Source of the DNA: Bin5 sp965116395
Lineage (GTDB): Bacteria > Chloroflexota > Anaerolineae > Caldilineales > Caldilineaceae
DNA: 64,000 bases
Assembly (NCBI GenBank): GCA_965116395.1
Contig: OZ220684.1
Coordinates: forward strand, 3,658,001-3,722,000
Direction of reading: 5' to 3'
The stretch's first letter is position 1; each line of letters opens with the position of its first letter. The translations under genes and the position numbers were made by a program. Below are positions 35,521 to 45,200 of the stretch, in pieces. The notes under the pieces are model-generated. The model did no database searches. It was not told the origin of the DNA and worked only from the letters and a program-made list of their open reading frames with translations.

Positions 35521-35615
35521 AGTCTCGACAGTTCTAATGAGGGGACAGTTTGTCCTACGCGCCTCCAGGTTGCGGTTTCAAATGAAATCAGCACCTAGCG
35601 ACCGTGTTGCCGGGC

Positions 35616-35635
35616 GGAGTGGGGTACCCCGCTCC
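35616..35635. repeat. Inverted repeat upstream of the glycosyltransferase pair
   Basis: GGAGTGGGG and CCCCGCTCC are complementary over nine positions (one G-U) around a TA centre. It lies between the VOC gene and the glycosyltransferase pair, both minus. No U-run follows. It may be a transcription-ending hairpin or an operator palindrome. Confidence 0.4.
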
Positions 35636-35704
35636 CGAAGTCACAATCACATTTTATTGTATCATTTGTCTGAAATCGGGTCAAATAAATTTGCAGACTT
35701 TCTC

Positions 35705-36160
35705 TTAACGTTTGGTTTTCAGTTCGATGATTGAACCCAAAATCTTCTCCGTATCCAGATAAGCCCACACTGCTCCCGGGTCCAATGTTGAGCCACCGCT
35801 CTGGATAACATCAACCTTCAGCTCCTGCGCCACACCTTCCGGATCGGGCACTCGAAAGAGCAAGTGGTGCAATCCCTCTCCCCGTTCTTCCAGGAACTCG
35901 GAATAGATGTTGTCGCCTTCAAGCGGCTCGATAAATTCGATCTGGACTGCGCCGGTCTCGATGAAGGCCAGTCTCATACGGAAGTTTCCCGGCTGCCCGC
36001 GAAAGGTAGACTGTGCATCAAGATCGCTGCCCTCGGGCGGCCAGTCCACCACCTGGGCCGGCTCCAACGAGAAGCGCTCTGTCCACGCATTTGCCGCGGC
36101 GCGCGCATCGCGCACGACGATTCCCACTTGTACAACAGATCCCAATTCGATTTTTTTCAT
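35705..36160 (-). CDS. VOC-family protein, methylmalonyl-CoA-epimerase-like
   Basis: This 151-residue vicinal-oxygen-chelate protein has two beta-alpha-beta-beta-beta modules. The first begins VVQVGIVVRDARAAANAWTE and the second GEGLHHLLFRVPDPEGVAQE. Potential metal ligands are His in LHHLLF and Glu residues in QIEFIE and IIELKTK. The first-module His of true epimerases appears to be replaced by Gln (VVQVG), so activity may differ. It has its own start (ATG 36160) without a clear ribosome site and is divergent from the enolase-superfamily gene, which suggests shared regulation. Confidence 0.75.
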   Translation of the reverse strand: MKKIELGSVVQVGIVVRDARAAANAWTERFSLEPAQVVDWPPEGSDLDAQSTFRGQPGNFRMRLAFIETGAVQIEFIEPLEGDNIYSEFLEERGEGLHHLLFRVPDPEGVAQELKVDVIQSGGSTLDPGAVWAYLDTEKILGSIIELKTKR

Positions 36161-36378
36161 AGTTGGCTTTGGCGGCCCTGTCCTCTGAATGGTCTAGCAC
36201 CACGCCAGCGGAATTAGACCGCCAGGCGGGCAAAGGAATGAAATTGCAGTGATTTTACGGCTACTTCCGCGAGATACCAAGCCTCCCGGTGTATTATTGC
36301 TCCAGCCTGTTTTGCTGAATATGTGGGATAATAGCAACTGCCAGCTTGAAAGCCAAACATACCTGCAGGAGGGTTTCG

Positions 36379-37479
36379 ATGATAATACAGGATATCAAGA
36401 CAACCGTGCTGTCCCTTCCCCATCTTCCTGGGTTTCAGGATGCGACTATTCGTCATTTCTCGCCGGGGCGCAGCCAGTGTTTCGTCCATGTCTATTCTGA
36501 TCAGGGTCTGGTCGGGCTGGGGCTGGGCGGAGGAACAACCGCGGCGCGCGAAGTGATTGAACGAACGCTTAAGCCGATTCTACTTGGTCAGAACGCTCTG
36601 CATATCGAAAAGCTGTGGGATGAAATGTTCTGGGCGATTCGAGGCGTCGGGCGCAAGGGTCTTGCATTCAGCGCGCTCTCGGCCGTGGATATCGCCCTCT
36701 GGGATCTGAAGGCCAAGTACTATGAGACGCCCCTCTACCAGCTGCTGGGGCCTTTCACAGAGACGGTGCCGGTCTACGGCAGCGGCGGCTGGACGCACTT
36801 TTCTGAGGATGAATTGGTGGCGGAGCAGTGCAGTTACGTGGAACGGGGAATGAAGGCCGTGAAGATGAAGGTCGGCAAAGATTTCGGCCAGAGCGAGAAG
36901 GAAGACGTTGCGCGCTTGGCCGCGGTGCGGGAGGCCGTAGGCCGTGATGTGACAATTTACATCGACGCCAATAACGGATACTACGCCAAACAGGCCATCC
37001 GCATGGCAAGAATCTTTGAGCAGTACGATGTAGGCTGGTTTGAAGAACCGGTTCTGGCCGACGATATCGAAGGGCTGGCGTCTGTTGCCAGAGCCATCGA
37101 CATCCCTGTAGCGACCGGTGAACACGAGTATACCAAGTATGGTTTCAAGGACCTCATCGCCCGCGGCGGTGCCGACATTGTGCAGCCCGACGTAGGCCGC
37201 GTCGGCGGCATCACCGAATGGATGAAGGTCGCCAATCTCGCACACGCATTCAACCTGCCGGTGGCTCCGCATGCTTACCAGCTTGTACATCTTCATATGG
37301 CCTGTGCGACCCCGAATTTGAAAGTTGTCGAATACCTGGGCGGTGTGGAAGCGGCCGACCGTATCTTCTACACTTCCTTCGACGAACCGCAAGACGGTCT
37401 TTGGTCTCCAGACCCTGATAGACATGGCCTGGGCCTGGAGCTTGACCCGGGCGCGCTCAAACACTATGCTGTAGATTGA
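36379..37479 (+). CDS. Mandelate racemase/muconate lactonizing enzyme family (enolase superfamily)
   Basis: This 366-residue enolase-superfamily enzyme contains a capping domain and a TIM barrel. Visible catalytic parts are the Lys pair VKMKVG (near residue 163), Asp in IYIDANNGY (195), Glu in WFEEPV (221), Glu in TGEHEY (248) and His in VAPHAYQ (296). The K-x-K plus His set indicates the mandelate-racemase group, most of which dehydrate sugar acids. With the uronate-dehydrogenase-like SDR and HpcH aldolase in the window it could complete an oxidative sugar-acid route. ATG 36379 follows AGGAGGG. An extended -10 (TGGGATAAT, about 36324-36332) lies some 40 bp upstream. Confidence 0.88.
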   Translation: MIIQDIKTTVLSLPHLPGFQDATIRHFSPGRSQCFVHVYSDQGLVGLGLGGGTTAAREVIERTLKPILLGQNALHIEKLWDEMFWAIRGVGRKGLAFSALSAVDIALWDLKAKYYETPLYQLLGPFTETVPVYGSGGWTHFSEDELVAEQCSYVERGMKAVKMKVGKDFGQSEKEDVARLAAVREAVGRDVTIYIDANNGYYAKQAIRMARIFEQYDVGWFEEPVLADDIEGLASVARAIDIPVATGEHEYTKYGFKDLIARGGADIVQPDVGRVGGITEWMKVANLAHAFNLPVAPHAYQLVHLHMACATPNLKVVEYLGGVEAADRIFYTSFDEPQDGLWSPDPDRHGLGLELDPGALKHYAVD

Positions 37480-37979
37480 GTATCGTTCCGCGCCAATTGC
37501 TTGCGCCGGGCACGCGTCTCCCGAATGGCCCGGCGCTGTCGTCGGCGGACCTGCCGACTGCTACCTTTTGCATCGGTTCGGTCGACTGGCGGCAGCCTGA
37601 AAGCAGAACATTGGGCCGACAGGAGGCGTTCGGTCTGCTGACTGCAGGAAACTCTCCATGTACAGCGGGGACAGCGCAGGAATCAGGCAGTGAAAAGGCA
37701 CGCTTTCCTGGGCGTCAACGCTCCAGGCCAGGGACGTAATGAACGCTACCTACCTGCAGGTGTAGTACACACGGCGTGGAATTCCGGTTGTCTTTTCTCT
37801 CCCCCAAATGGTACAATTCAGGTTCCGAAAGGTCCCTCCTGGCCGTAAGGCACGGCGCTGGTAAGTGAACCCGGCGTCAGGGTTGAAGGGGCCACTGACG
37901 CAAAAAGTAGTGGTTCCCCTGTTACACTAGGCTATCTGAGCGCGCCTAACCCAATAAAGTGCGCTGAAAGTAAAGAAAA
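37480..37979. other. Intergenic region with a structured leader before the SelB operon
   Basis: This is 500 bp with no supported gene. An open frame at 37476-37739 lacks a ribosome site and recognisable content. The last 140 bp fold into several hairpins (37842-37919) described separately. I see nothing specific in 37500-37800. Confidence 0.5.
37842..37919 (+). promoter_or_regulatory. Structured RNA leader with competing stems upstream of coiled-coil/selB operon
   Basis: Three stems are seen. GCCGT/ACGGC (37842-37856) is local. GCGTCAG (37874-37880) can pair with CTGACGC (37895-37901). GGGGCCACT (37888-37896) can pair with AGTGG-TT-CCCC (37909-37919). The second and third share positions 37895-37896 and cannot both form fully. 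This arrangement suits a switch, but it matches no riboswitch class I know well, and no U-run follows the last stem. Confidence 0.4.
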
Positions 37980-39287
37980 ATGGATACTGCCCAACTAGCC
38001 CAAATGGTAACCTGGCTCGACGAAGAGCACCGGCGCGACCGGGCCGAGATCTCCCGTCTGCAGCAGCAGCTGGAAAGCCAGTCCGGAGACATAGTCGAAC
38101 AGGCGCGTCGCATCCAGGAGTTGGAGGGGCGCCTGGCATCTACAACTGCGCAATTGGGTCGATTCGCCCAAATTGAACAGCAGATTGAAAGCGTTAAGCA
38201 GGAACTAGGCCTGATGATCGACCGTAGCGACGAGGGGCAAGCGCAGGTTGCCCGCGAATTTGACCGCGCCCGGTTGGCCGACAGGGAGGCAGTCTCAAGA
38301 GAGATCAGCGAAGTGCGCCGGGAGTTGCCGCGTATTGGCCGGATTGAAGAGAAGGTAGAACTGCGTAAGGGTGAAGAAGAACGCATGGTTGACATGATTA
38401 TGGAGGGTAGGAATCAAGTCAATCTGCTTGTCAAAGACATTGAAGAACGCACGCGTCAGATCCCTTTCCTGGCCGATCAGCGCACCGGCGATGCAAAACG
38501 AATCGCCCAGCTGCAGCAGGAGACGGTCGAACTGTTTAAGCGTACCGAAGCTTTCAGCGGGCGCTTTTCAATTCTTGAGGATGCCGACCGCCGTATGAGC
38601 ACTGAAATCGAGCGCTGGCGGCCGGTTTTTGCCGAGGTTCGAGAGGAGCAGCAGCAATTCATGGAGCGGCTGCGCGTCGAGGTCGTTGAGCGCTTGCAAG
38701 TACTGACCCGCTGGCAAGAGATTATAGATGATCAGCGGGCCGTTGTCGCTAAGAATGAAGAACGTCTGCAGGCGTTCGGCCAATCGATCGAAGCGGCCCG
38801 CCGGGCAGCAAATTCAATTCCTGAGTTTCAGGAAAACATTCGCCGCGATCAGGTGCAGGTGCAGGAACTGCAACGGTTGGCCGAAGAGCGCATGCGCCGC
38901 GAGATGGAAGAGTTTCAAGAGGAGTACGAGAAGAAGAGTCGTCGCGACGGTCTGCGCCAGGAGCACCTTTGGGGGGAGCAGGAGAAGAACAACAAGGAAC
39001 TGTTGGATCATCTTCCGCCGATGCTACATGATTTGCGCGTACACGAAGAGATGCTGCGTCTTCTGTGGAAACTGCAGGAACAGTATGGCGGCCGATACAT
39101 AAATGCGGCCCAGCTCTGGCTCGACGGTCTGCAAACGTCTCTGGAAGAAAGGGACGAAACAATGAAGGACCTGGAAGAGGAATGGCAAAAGCAGCGCCGT
39201 ACCGCCGAACTGTACGCCCGCCAGAATAACAGCCAGCCACGCACCACCGGTATCGCCACCGGTGAGCCGACACGCAACCGCACCTGA
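37980..39287 (+). CDS. Large coiled-coil protein of unknown function
   Basis: This 435-residue protein is nearly all charged helix, with heptad repeats rich in Glu, Gln and Arg (EISRLQQQLESQSGDIVEQ, VQVQELQRLAEERMRREMEE). No signal peptide, membrane segment or enzymatic domain is seen. It probably forms an extended dimeric or oligomeric coiled coil in the cytoplasm. The ribosome site is weak (GAAAG). Its stop TGA overlaps the selB start (TGATG) by one base, so translation of SelB is probably coupled to it. I know of no coiled-coil partner of SelB; the pairing may be fortuitous. Confidence 0.75.
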   Translation: MDTAQLAQMVTWLDEEHRRDRAEISRLQQQLESQSGDIVEQARRIQELEGRLASTTAQLGRFAQIEQQIESVKQELGLMIDRSDEGQAQVAREFDRARLADREAVSREISEVRRELPRIGRIEEKVELRKGEEERMVDMIMEGRNQVNLLVKDIEERTRQIPFLADQRTGDAKRIAQLQQETVELFKRTEAFSGRFSILEDADRRMSTEIERWRPVFAEVREEQQQFMERLRVEVVERLQVLTRWQEIIDDQRAVVAKNEERLQAFGQSIEAARRAANSIPEFQENIRRDQVQVQELQRLAEERMRREMEEFQEEYEKKSRRDGLRQEHLWGEQEKNNKELLDHLPPMLHDLRVHEEMLRLLWKLQEQYGGRYINAAQLWLDGLQTSLEERDETMKDLEEEWQKQRRTAELYARQNNSQPRTTGIATGEPTRNRT

Positions 39288-41218
39288 TGCGGGTTATCGC
39301 CACCGCTGGCCATGTCGACCACGGCAAGTCGACGTTGGTTCAAGCGCTGACCGGAAGCCACCCCGACCGACTGGAAGAAGAAAAACGCCGCGGGCTCACC
39401 ATCGTTCTGGGCTTCGCCTGGATGGATCTGGCCATGCCCGACGGCTCCCTTGAACCCGTCAGCATCGTTGATGTGCCCGGCCATATCGACTTCATCAAGA
39501 ACATGCTGGCCGGGGTAGGCAGCGTCGATGCCGCGATCCTCGTCATCTCCGCGGAAGAGGGGGTCATGCCCCAGACCCGCGAGCACCTCGCCATCCTTGA
39601 CCTGCTCGCGCTTCCCGAAGGTCTGGTAGCCCTCACCAAGACAGATCTGATCGATGAACCAGAGTGGCTTGACCTGGTCGAGCTTGACATCCAGGAGATT
39701 CTGGTTGGCACTCGACTGGAAGGCGCGCCCATCATCCGAGTGAGCGCAGAGACCGGCGACGGCCTTGACCAACTGCGCTCAGCTCTGGCCCGGGGGCTGA
39801 CCGCGCTGCCGCCCCGCCGTGATCGCGGCCGCCCGCGGCTGCCTATTGACCGCATTTTCAGCCTGCCAGGCTTCGGTACAATCGTGACGGGCACTTTGAG
39901 CGACGGCCATATTTCCGTCGGCGAACCGGTTGATATTCTTCCGGACGGGCCCTCGGGCCGCGTGCGGGCGTTGCAGACACACAATCAAACCATCGACCGC
40001 GCCCTGCCTGGCAGCCGGGTAGCCGTCAATCTCAGCGGCATCGCCACCGATGAAATCGGCCGCGGACAGGTCGTTGTGACTCCGGAGACGCTGCGTTCGA
40101 CCCGGCTGCTGGATGTCTCCTTCCGGCTGCTGCCCGACTCCACGAATCCCTTGCGACACAACATGGCGGTAGATTTGTTCAGCGGTGCGTCTGAGACCCC
40201 TGCTCATGTACGTCTTCTGGCCGTTGAGGAACTGCTGCCCGGTGATGAAGGCTGGCTGCAGCTGCGGCTGGAACGCCCTGTCCTTGTTGCAGGCGGCGAC
40301 CGCTTCATTCTGCGCCAGCCCTCGCCAAGCCTCACGCTCGGCGGCGGCGAGATTCTCGACCCACACCCCCGTCGTCGCTATCGACGTTTCGATGCAACGG
40401 TGGTCGCCAAGTTGGAAACGCTTGCGCAAGGCAGCCCCGATGAGATCGTGTTGCAGAGTCTTGAGCGGGAACCACTGCTTTCTGAGCAGGACCTGATAGC
40501 CGCCTGTGGACTCGACAAGGAAATTGCAGGCGAGGCCATCCGCCAGCTCTTGGAAGCGGGCTTGATTCGAGGGTTGGACGATCAGCGGCTGCTGATCAGC
40601 ATTTCGGCATACCAGCAGATTGTCGCAGACCTGCAACTGCTACTTGGCGAATTCCACAGCCAATTTCCTTTGCGCCAAGGCATGCCTCGCAGCGAAGCGC
40701 GCAGCCGCCTGCTGGTGGCTGGAGCAGGCGGCATTCGGAAGGAGCTGCCCCAGAGGGCGTTCAACGAGCTGGCCCTGCAGGCGAATGGTGACGGACTGGT
40801 GGCAAGCGAAGAAAGTACTGTCCGGCTCCTTTCGCATACTGTCAGGTATTCGCCCGACCAGCAGCAGGCGGTCGATCGGGCGCTGCGGGCTTATGCGGCC
40901 GCGCCGTTCAGCCCGCCCAATGCTATCGACACGCTCGACCTATTGAGAGGCGACGAAAACCTGCTGGAGTCGCTGGTTGAGCGGATGGTCCTGGCGCGGC
41001 TGCCCGGCGCAGTCTATTTTCGTCAGGAGGATTTCGTCGCTGCCACACAGAAAATCATCGCCCTGGCCCGTTCTAACGGGGCAATTACGCTGGCGGATGT
41101 GCGCGATCTGCTTGACACCAGCCGTAAGTACGCCCAGGCTCTGTTGGAAGAGCTGGACGCCCGCCGCGTCACGCGCCGGGTGGGAGATGAGAGAATGCTG
41201 AGGGGGCTTGAACAATGA
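39287..41218 (+). CDS. selB: Selenocysteine-specific translation elongation factor SelB
   Basis: This GTPase of 643 residues delivers Sec-tRNA to the ribosome at UGA codons marked by a SECIS element. G1 is GHVDHGKST (residues 8-16), G3 is DVPGH, and G4 is TKTD in place of NKTD. The segment LPIDRIFSLPGFGTIVTGT has the Asp-Arg pair that SelB, unlike EF-Tu, uses for selenocysteine. Winged-helix repeats that bind SECIS RNA make up the C-terminal third, ending VRDLLDTSRKYAQALLEELD. No selA, selD, tRNA-Sec or recognisable selenoprotein is in this window. ATG overlaps the coiled-coil stop by one base, and the next gene overlaps by four. Confidence 0.92.
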   Translation: MRVIATAGHVDHGKSTLVQALTGSHPDRLEEEKRRGLTIVLGFAWMDLAMPDGSLEPVSIVDVPGHIDFIKNMLAGVGSVDAAILVISAEEGVMPQTREHLAILDLLALPEGLVALTKTDLIDEPEWLDLVELDIQEILVGTRLEGAPIIRVSAETGDGLDQLRSALARGLTALPPRRDRGRPRLPIDRIFSLPGFGTIVTGTLSDGHISVGEPVDILPDGPSGRVRALQTHNQTIDRALPGSRVAVNLSGIATDEIGRGQVVVTPETLRSTRLLDVSFRLLPDSTNPLRHNMAVDLFSGASETPAHVRLLAVEELLPGDEGWLQLRLERPVLVAGGDRFILRQPSPSLTLGGGEILDPHPRRRYRRFDATVVAKLETLAQGSPDEIVLQSLEREPLLSEQDLIAACGLDKEIAGEAIRQLLEAGLIRGLDDQRLLISISAYQQIVADLQLLLGEFHSQFPLRQGMPRSEARSRLLVAGAGGIRKELPQRAFNELALQANGDGLVASEESTVRLLSHTVRYSPDQQQAVDRALRAYAAAPFSPPNAIDTLDLLRGDENLLESLVERMVLARLPGAVYFRQEDFVAATQKIIALARSNGAITLADVRDLLDTSRKYAQALLEELDARRVTRRVGDERMLRGLEQ

Positions 41219-42180
41219 AAGACATCGAGTATCGTCGGCTGGGCCGGACCGGGTTGAAGGTTTCACCGCTCTGTCTGGGTTCGATGAATTTCGGCTGGAC
41301 TGCCGACGAGAAGACCAGTTTCGCGGTGATGGACGCCTTCGCGGAGGCGGGAGGCAATTTTATTGACACTGCTGACATTTACAGCCGCTGGGTGGACGGC
41401 AACAACGGCGGCGTCAGTGAGGAGGTGATCGGGCGCTGGATGCGGGCGAGAGGCAACCGCAGCCAGATGATCATTGCCACCAAGGTGCGCGGACAGATGG
41501 GGCCTGGGCCAAACGATCAGGGTCTCAGCCGCAAGCACATTATTGACGCTTGCGACGCCTCTCTTCGCCGCCTGCAGAGCGATACAATCGATCTCTATCA
41601 GACCCACTACTTTGACGCGGATACGCCCATTGCCGAGACGCTGGAAGCCTTGGATCGCCTGGTGCAGCAGGGCAAAGTGCGTTACATCGGCTGCAGCAAC
41701 TATCCGGTGTGGCGCTTGATGGGGGCGCTTTGGACGAGCGACAAATATGGCTTGGCCCGCTATGACTCAATTCAACCCCACTACAATCTGGTGCACAGGG
41801 CCGAGTTTGAGCTGGAACTGGCGGAAGTTTGCCAGGCTTACGGTATCGGCATTATTCCCTACAGCCCGCTGGCCGGCGGCTTTCTGACAGGAAAATACAG
41901 TCGGGAGGGCGATACGGAGAGCGTGCGGGCGGAGAGCGTGCGCAACCGCTACTTTAATGACGCAGGCTGGAAAGTCCTGGACGCGGTGCAGGCCGTAGCC
42001 GGTGAACTCGGCACGACTGCGTTAGCGGTTTCACTTGCCTGGCTCCTGGCCAGGCCGGGGATGACAGCGCCGATTGTCGGCGCCAATGCGGTCGAGCAGT
42101 TGCAAGGTAGCCTGGCAGCGTTGGATGTGGACCTGACAGCCGAACAGCTGTCAACATTGAATGAGGCGTCGGCCTGGTAG
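41215..42180 (+). CDS. Aldo/keto reductase
   Basis: This NADP-dependent oxidoreductase has 321 residues. MKDIEYRRLGRTGLKVSPLC is the usual start, the catalytic Asp/Tyr lie in NFIDTADIYSRW, and IIATKVRGQMGPGPND and DLYQTHYFD follow. The C-terminal segment SLAWLLARPGMTAPIVGA completes the cofactor site. Its ATG overlaps the selB stop by four bases (ATGA), so it is the third gene of a tightly coupled operon. It is not a known component of selenocysteine metabolism. It converges on the EndoQ-UvrD gene with 72 bp between. Confidence 0.9.
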   Translation: MKDIEYRRLGRTGLKVSPLCLGSMNFGWTADEKTSFAVMDAFAEAGGNFIDTADIYSRWVDGNNGGVSEEVIGRWMRARGNRSQMIIATKVRGQMGPGPNDQGLSRKHIIDACDASLRRLQSDTIDLYQTHYFDADTPIAETLEALDRLVQQGKVRYIGCSNYPVWRLMGALWTSDKYGLARYDSIQPHYNLVHRAEFELELAEVCQAYGIGIIPYSPLAGGFLTGKYSREGDTESVRAESVRNRYFNDAGWKVLDAVQAVAGELGTTALAVSLAWLLARPGMTAPIVGANAVEQLQGSLAALDVDLTAEQLSTLNEASAW

Positions 42181-42252
42181 TGCCTGCAGGCAGAGCGTGT
42201 CAGGACAGATCCGGGTCGCGAGAATCAGCTTTCGCGTACATTGCTATTTGAC

Positions 42253-45200
42253 TTAGAACAATCGCAACTGCCTATCTTCGGTCCTCTTGCGGGTCTGACG
42301 CGGCTGAGCATGCTGCACTTCCTGCAAGGCCGCCTCTATGTCGGTGACAAAGTCCGAAAGCCGGTTCTCCACAGACTGCCCGAATAGAAAGCGACGGCCG
42401 GCGTGCGTCAGGATCAGCCGTCGCTGCGCACGCGTCATCCCCACGTAGAACAGCCGCCGTTCCTCATCGGTGTCTACTTCCCTATTGGCAGGTATATAGG
42501 GCAATAGTCCCGCTTCACAACCGACGACAAACACGACCGGAAACTCCAGCCCTTTTGAAGCATGGAGGCTCATCAGGGTCACTCGGTCCGCCCGCTGGTC
42601 GTATTGGTCGGCGTCACTCTGCAAAGCCGTCGTTGTCAGGAATTCCCGAAGTCGATTGCGGAAAGGCGCGGCGCGGCGCAGAAGGCGGTCGATACGCTCC
42701 TTCTCGGCATCGCTATATTCGGCGCCACGCAGCCTCTGCCAGCCTGCGGCCGCGGCCTCAATCTGCTCAGACAATGGTGCGGAAACTGTGCCGGCCAAGG
42801 CGTCCATGAGTTCTACTGTCTGGGACAGCCGGTCGCGCTGTGACTGCCGCAAGGCGCCAATTCCTGAAGCTGAAGCTACAACAGTTCGCCAAGAGGGCGC
42901 AGTGCCCAGCGTCTTCGACTCTGATTTCACTTGACTAACCAGTTTTGTGACCGCTCCGTCGGAAAGCGCCCCTTTGCCCTCCGACAGGATCCGCTCCCAG
43001 TGGACAGTACTGTCCGGCGCCAGCGTCAAACGCAGGAGTGCCAGGACCTCCCGCACAGACTTCTGTTCTGCCAGATCCGTCCCCCCGACAGTCTCGAAAG
43101 GGATGCCCGAGCGGTCGAATGCTTCCTCCAGAAGTCTGGCCTGAGCGTTAAGGCGATAGAGAACGGCGAAGTCTCCGAAAGTATATTCCTCTGGCAGGCC
43201 GTCTTCGTCAACCCGCCCTGAATCCAGTGAGAAGTAGCTGACGCCACCGAGCATCTGCTCCACCTGGTGGACAACATACTCTGCTTCGGCTTTATCGGTT
43301 GGGGCGCGATAGACGTCCAGTTTAACCTGCTCGGCAAAGTCGGCGATGAGGGCAGTCGCCTGGTGATCCGGATTGCGGGAAATCACCTGCATTGCCGCGT
43401 CCAGAATCGACTGGGCGGAGCGATAGTTGCGCTCCAGAAAGAGGCGCTGTCCACCAGGGAAGTCATTCTCAAAGGAGAGAAAATAGCGATGGTCGGCGCC
43501 GCGGAAGCCGTATATTGCCTGGTCCGGGTCGCCGATCACACATAAGTTCGCCCCCCCGGCGGTCAGCAGGCGCAAGAGCCGGTGCTGCGCACCATTCACA
43601 TCCTGGTATTCGTCCACCGAGATCCAGCCAAAGCGAGCCTGGATTGTTTGCAGAGTAGCCGCATCGGTCTCGAGTAACTGGACGGCGCGCAGGATCAGAT
43701 CATCAAAATCGAGGGCGTTGGCCTCTGTGAGGGCTTCGTGATAGCGCTCCCAGATGTCATCGCCGCTCTCAGCGTTGTTCTCAGACACGTCCGTGGTCAA
43801 GCCATTCTTGCGCGCCGAGATCGCCTCCAAGGCCGACCGCAACTCCCTTGTCGAAAGTTCGGGGCAGGCCCTCTTCAGAAGCATCTGCCTATCCGCATCC
43901 GCGAGAACTGTGAAAGTCTGGTTTACGTCGATAGCTTCGCCGAACTCCTGCAGCAAACTGGCCCCCAGCTGATGGAATGTACAGACCGTGATACGCCCTG
44001 ATCTCTCCGCGCCCAACAGATCGGCCAGACGTTCCCGCATCTCTTCCGCGGCCCTGTTCGTAAAAGTTACCGCCAGAATCGTCGACGGCGTCACTCCCAG
44101 TTTCTCGATCAGATAGGCAATTCGCACGGTCAGTGTACGGGTCTTGCCGGTTCCAGGGCCGGCTACAATCGCCAGTGGTGTCTCGGTATGGGCGGCCGCG
44201 GCCTGCTGCGCCGGATTGAGCTGCTCGAACCATGCCGTCTGCTTGCCGCCGGCTGCATCCGCGCTCGCCTGAGAATCAGCGGGAAAGAGTTCCAGTGGCG
44301 CAGATTCGAGCGGCAAATTGGACTCCTTTGCCCTATCCTCCACTACCTCTTCAAGAGGAGGTTCCGGCTTCTCTACCGGAATCTCCAGATTGGCTTCTCC
44401 CTCCTTTTTCTCCTCTGCTGCCGGCGCGCTCTCAGTCTTCTCAGCAGTGGGGGGCTCGTTCGCGAACATTCCGATCTGGAATGATGAAAGCTGGTCCGCC
44501 TCACCATCGAACATGCGAATCACACCGTATTCGCCGTCGTAGCCGCTCTGCGCAACGACCTCACCCGCGCGCATTCGGCGGATACCCTCGGCCAGTTGAG
44601 GGCCGCCGGCTGCGGCGATATCTTCAAGAGGCAACTCTCGCAAAATCTCCAGCTCCGGTCCCAACCGCCCCAGCAGACGCATGTACTCGGTCTGCACACG
44701 CTTGGAGTTGGGGCCAACGCTGAGAATTTCGCTCAGCGCCTCCGGCAGCGGAATGAGACTGGTAAAAGGCGCGGCCGAAGGGGAGCGTGCGCCGGGCGCG
44801 CGGTCGGCCAACTCCTCTATGCGGTGGTAAACGCCGACCGTCACCGGCTTGCCGCACTGTGTGCAGAGACCCTCGTTGGCAATCGTTGTGACCGGCTTCC
44901 AGCAGACCCCGCACTTGCGATGGCCGTCCAGATGATATTTGCCCTCTTCCGGAAAGAACTCGATAGTGCCCAGGAACTGGGCGGGATCACCGCTCTGCAG
45001 CGCGCCGAACAGCGCGTCATAGCTCAACTCGGTGTCGAAAAGGGTTGCCTCGCGTGCCAGCTTCGGCGGGGAGTGCGCGTCTGAATTGGAGATGAGCGTG
45101 TAGTCATCCAGCCACGACACGCGCCAGTTCATCGGCGGATCGGACGAGAGACCGGTCTCGACTGCGAAGATGTGGGGGGACAGATCGGTGAAGCACTCCT

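Noticed and set aside
37476..37739. 87-codon ORF after the enolase-superfamily gene
   Set aside because: No ribosome site and low-complexity, unrecognisable product.
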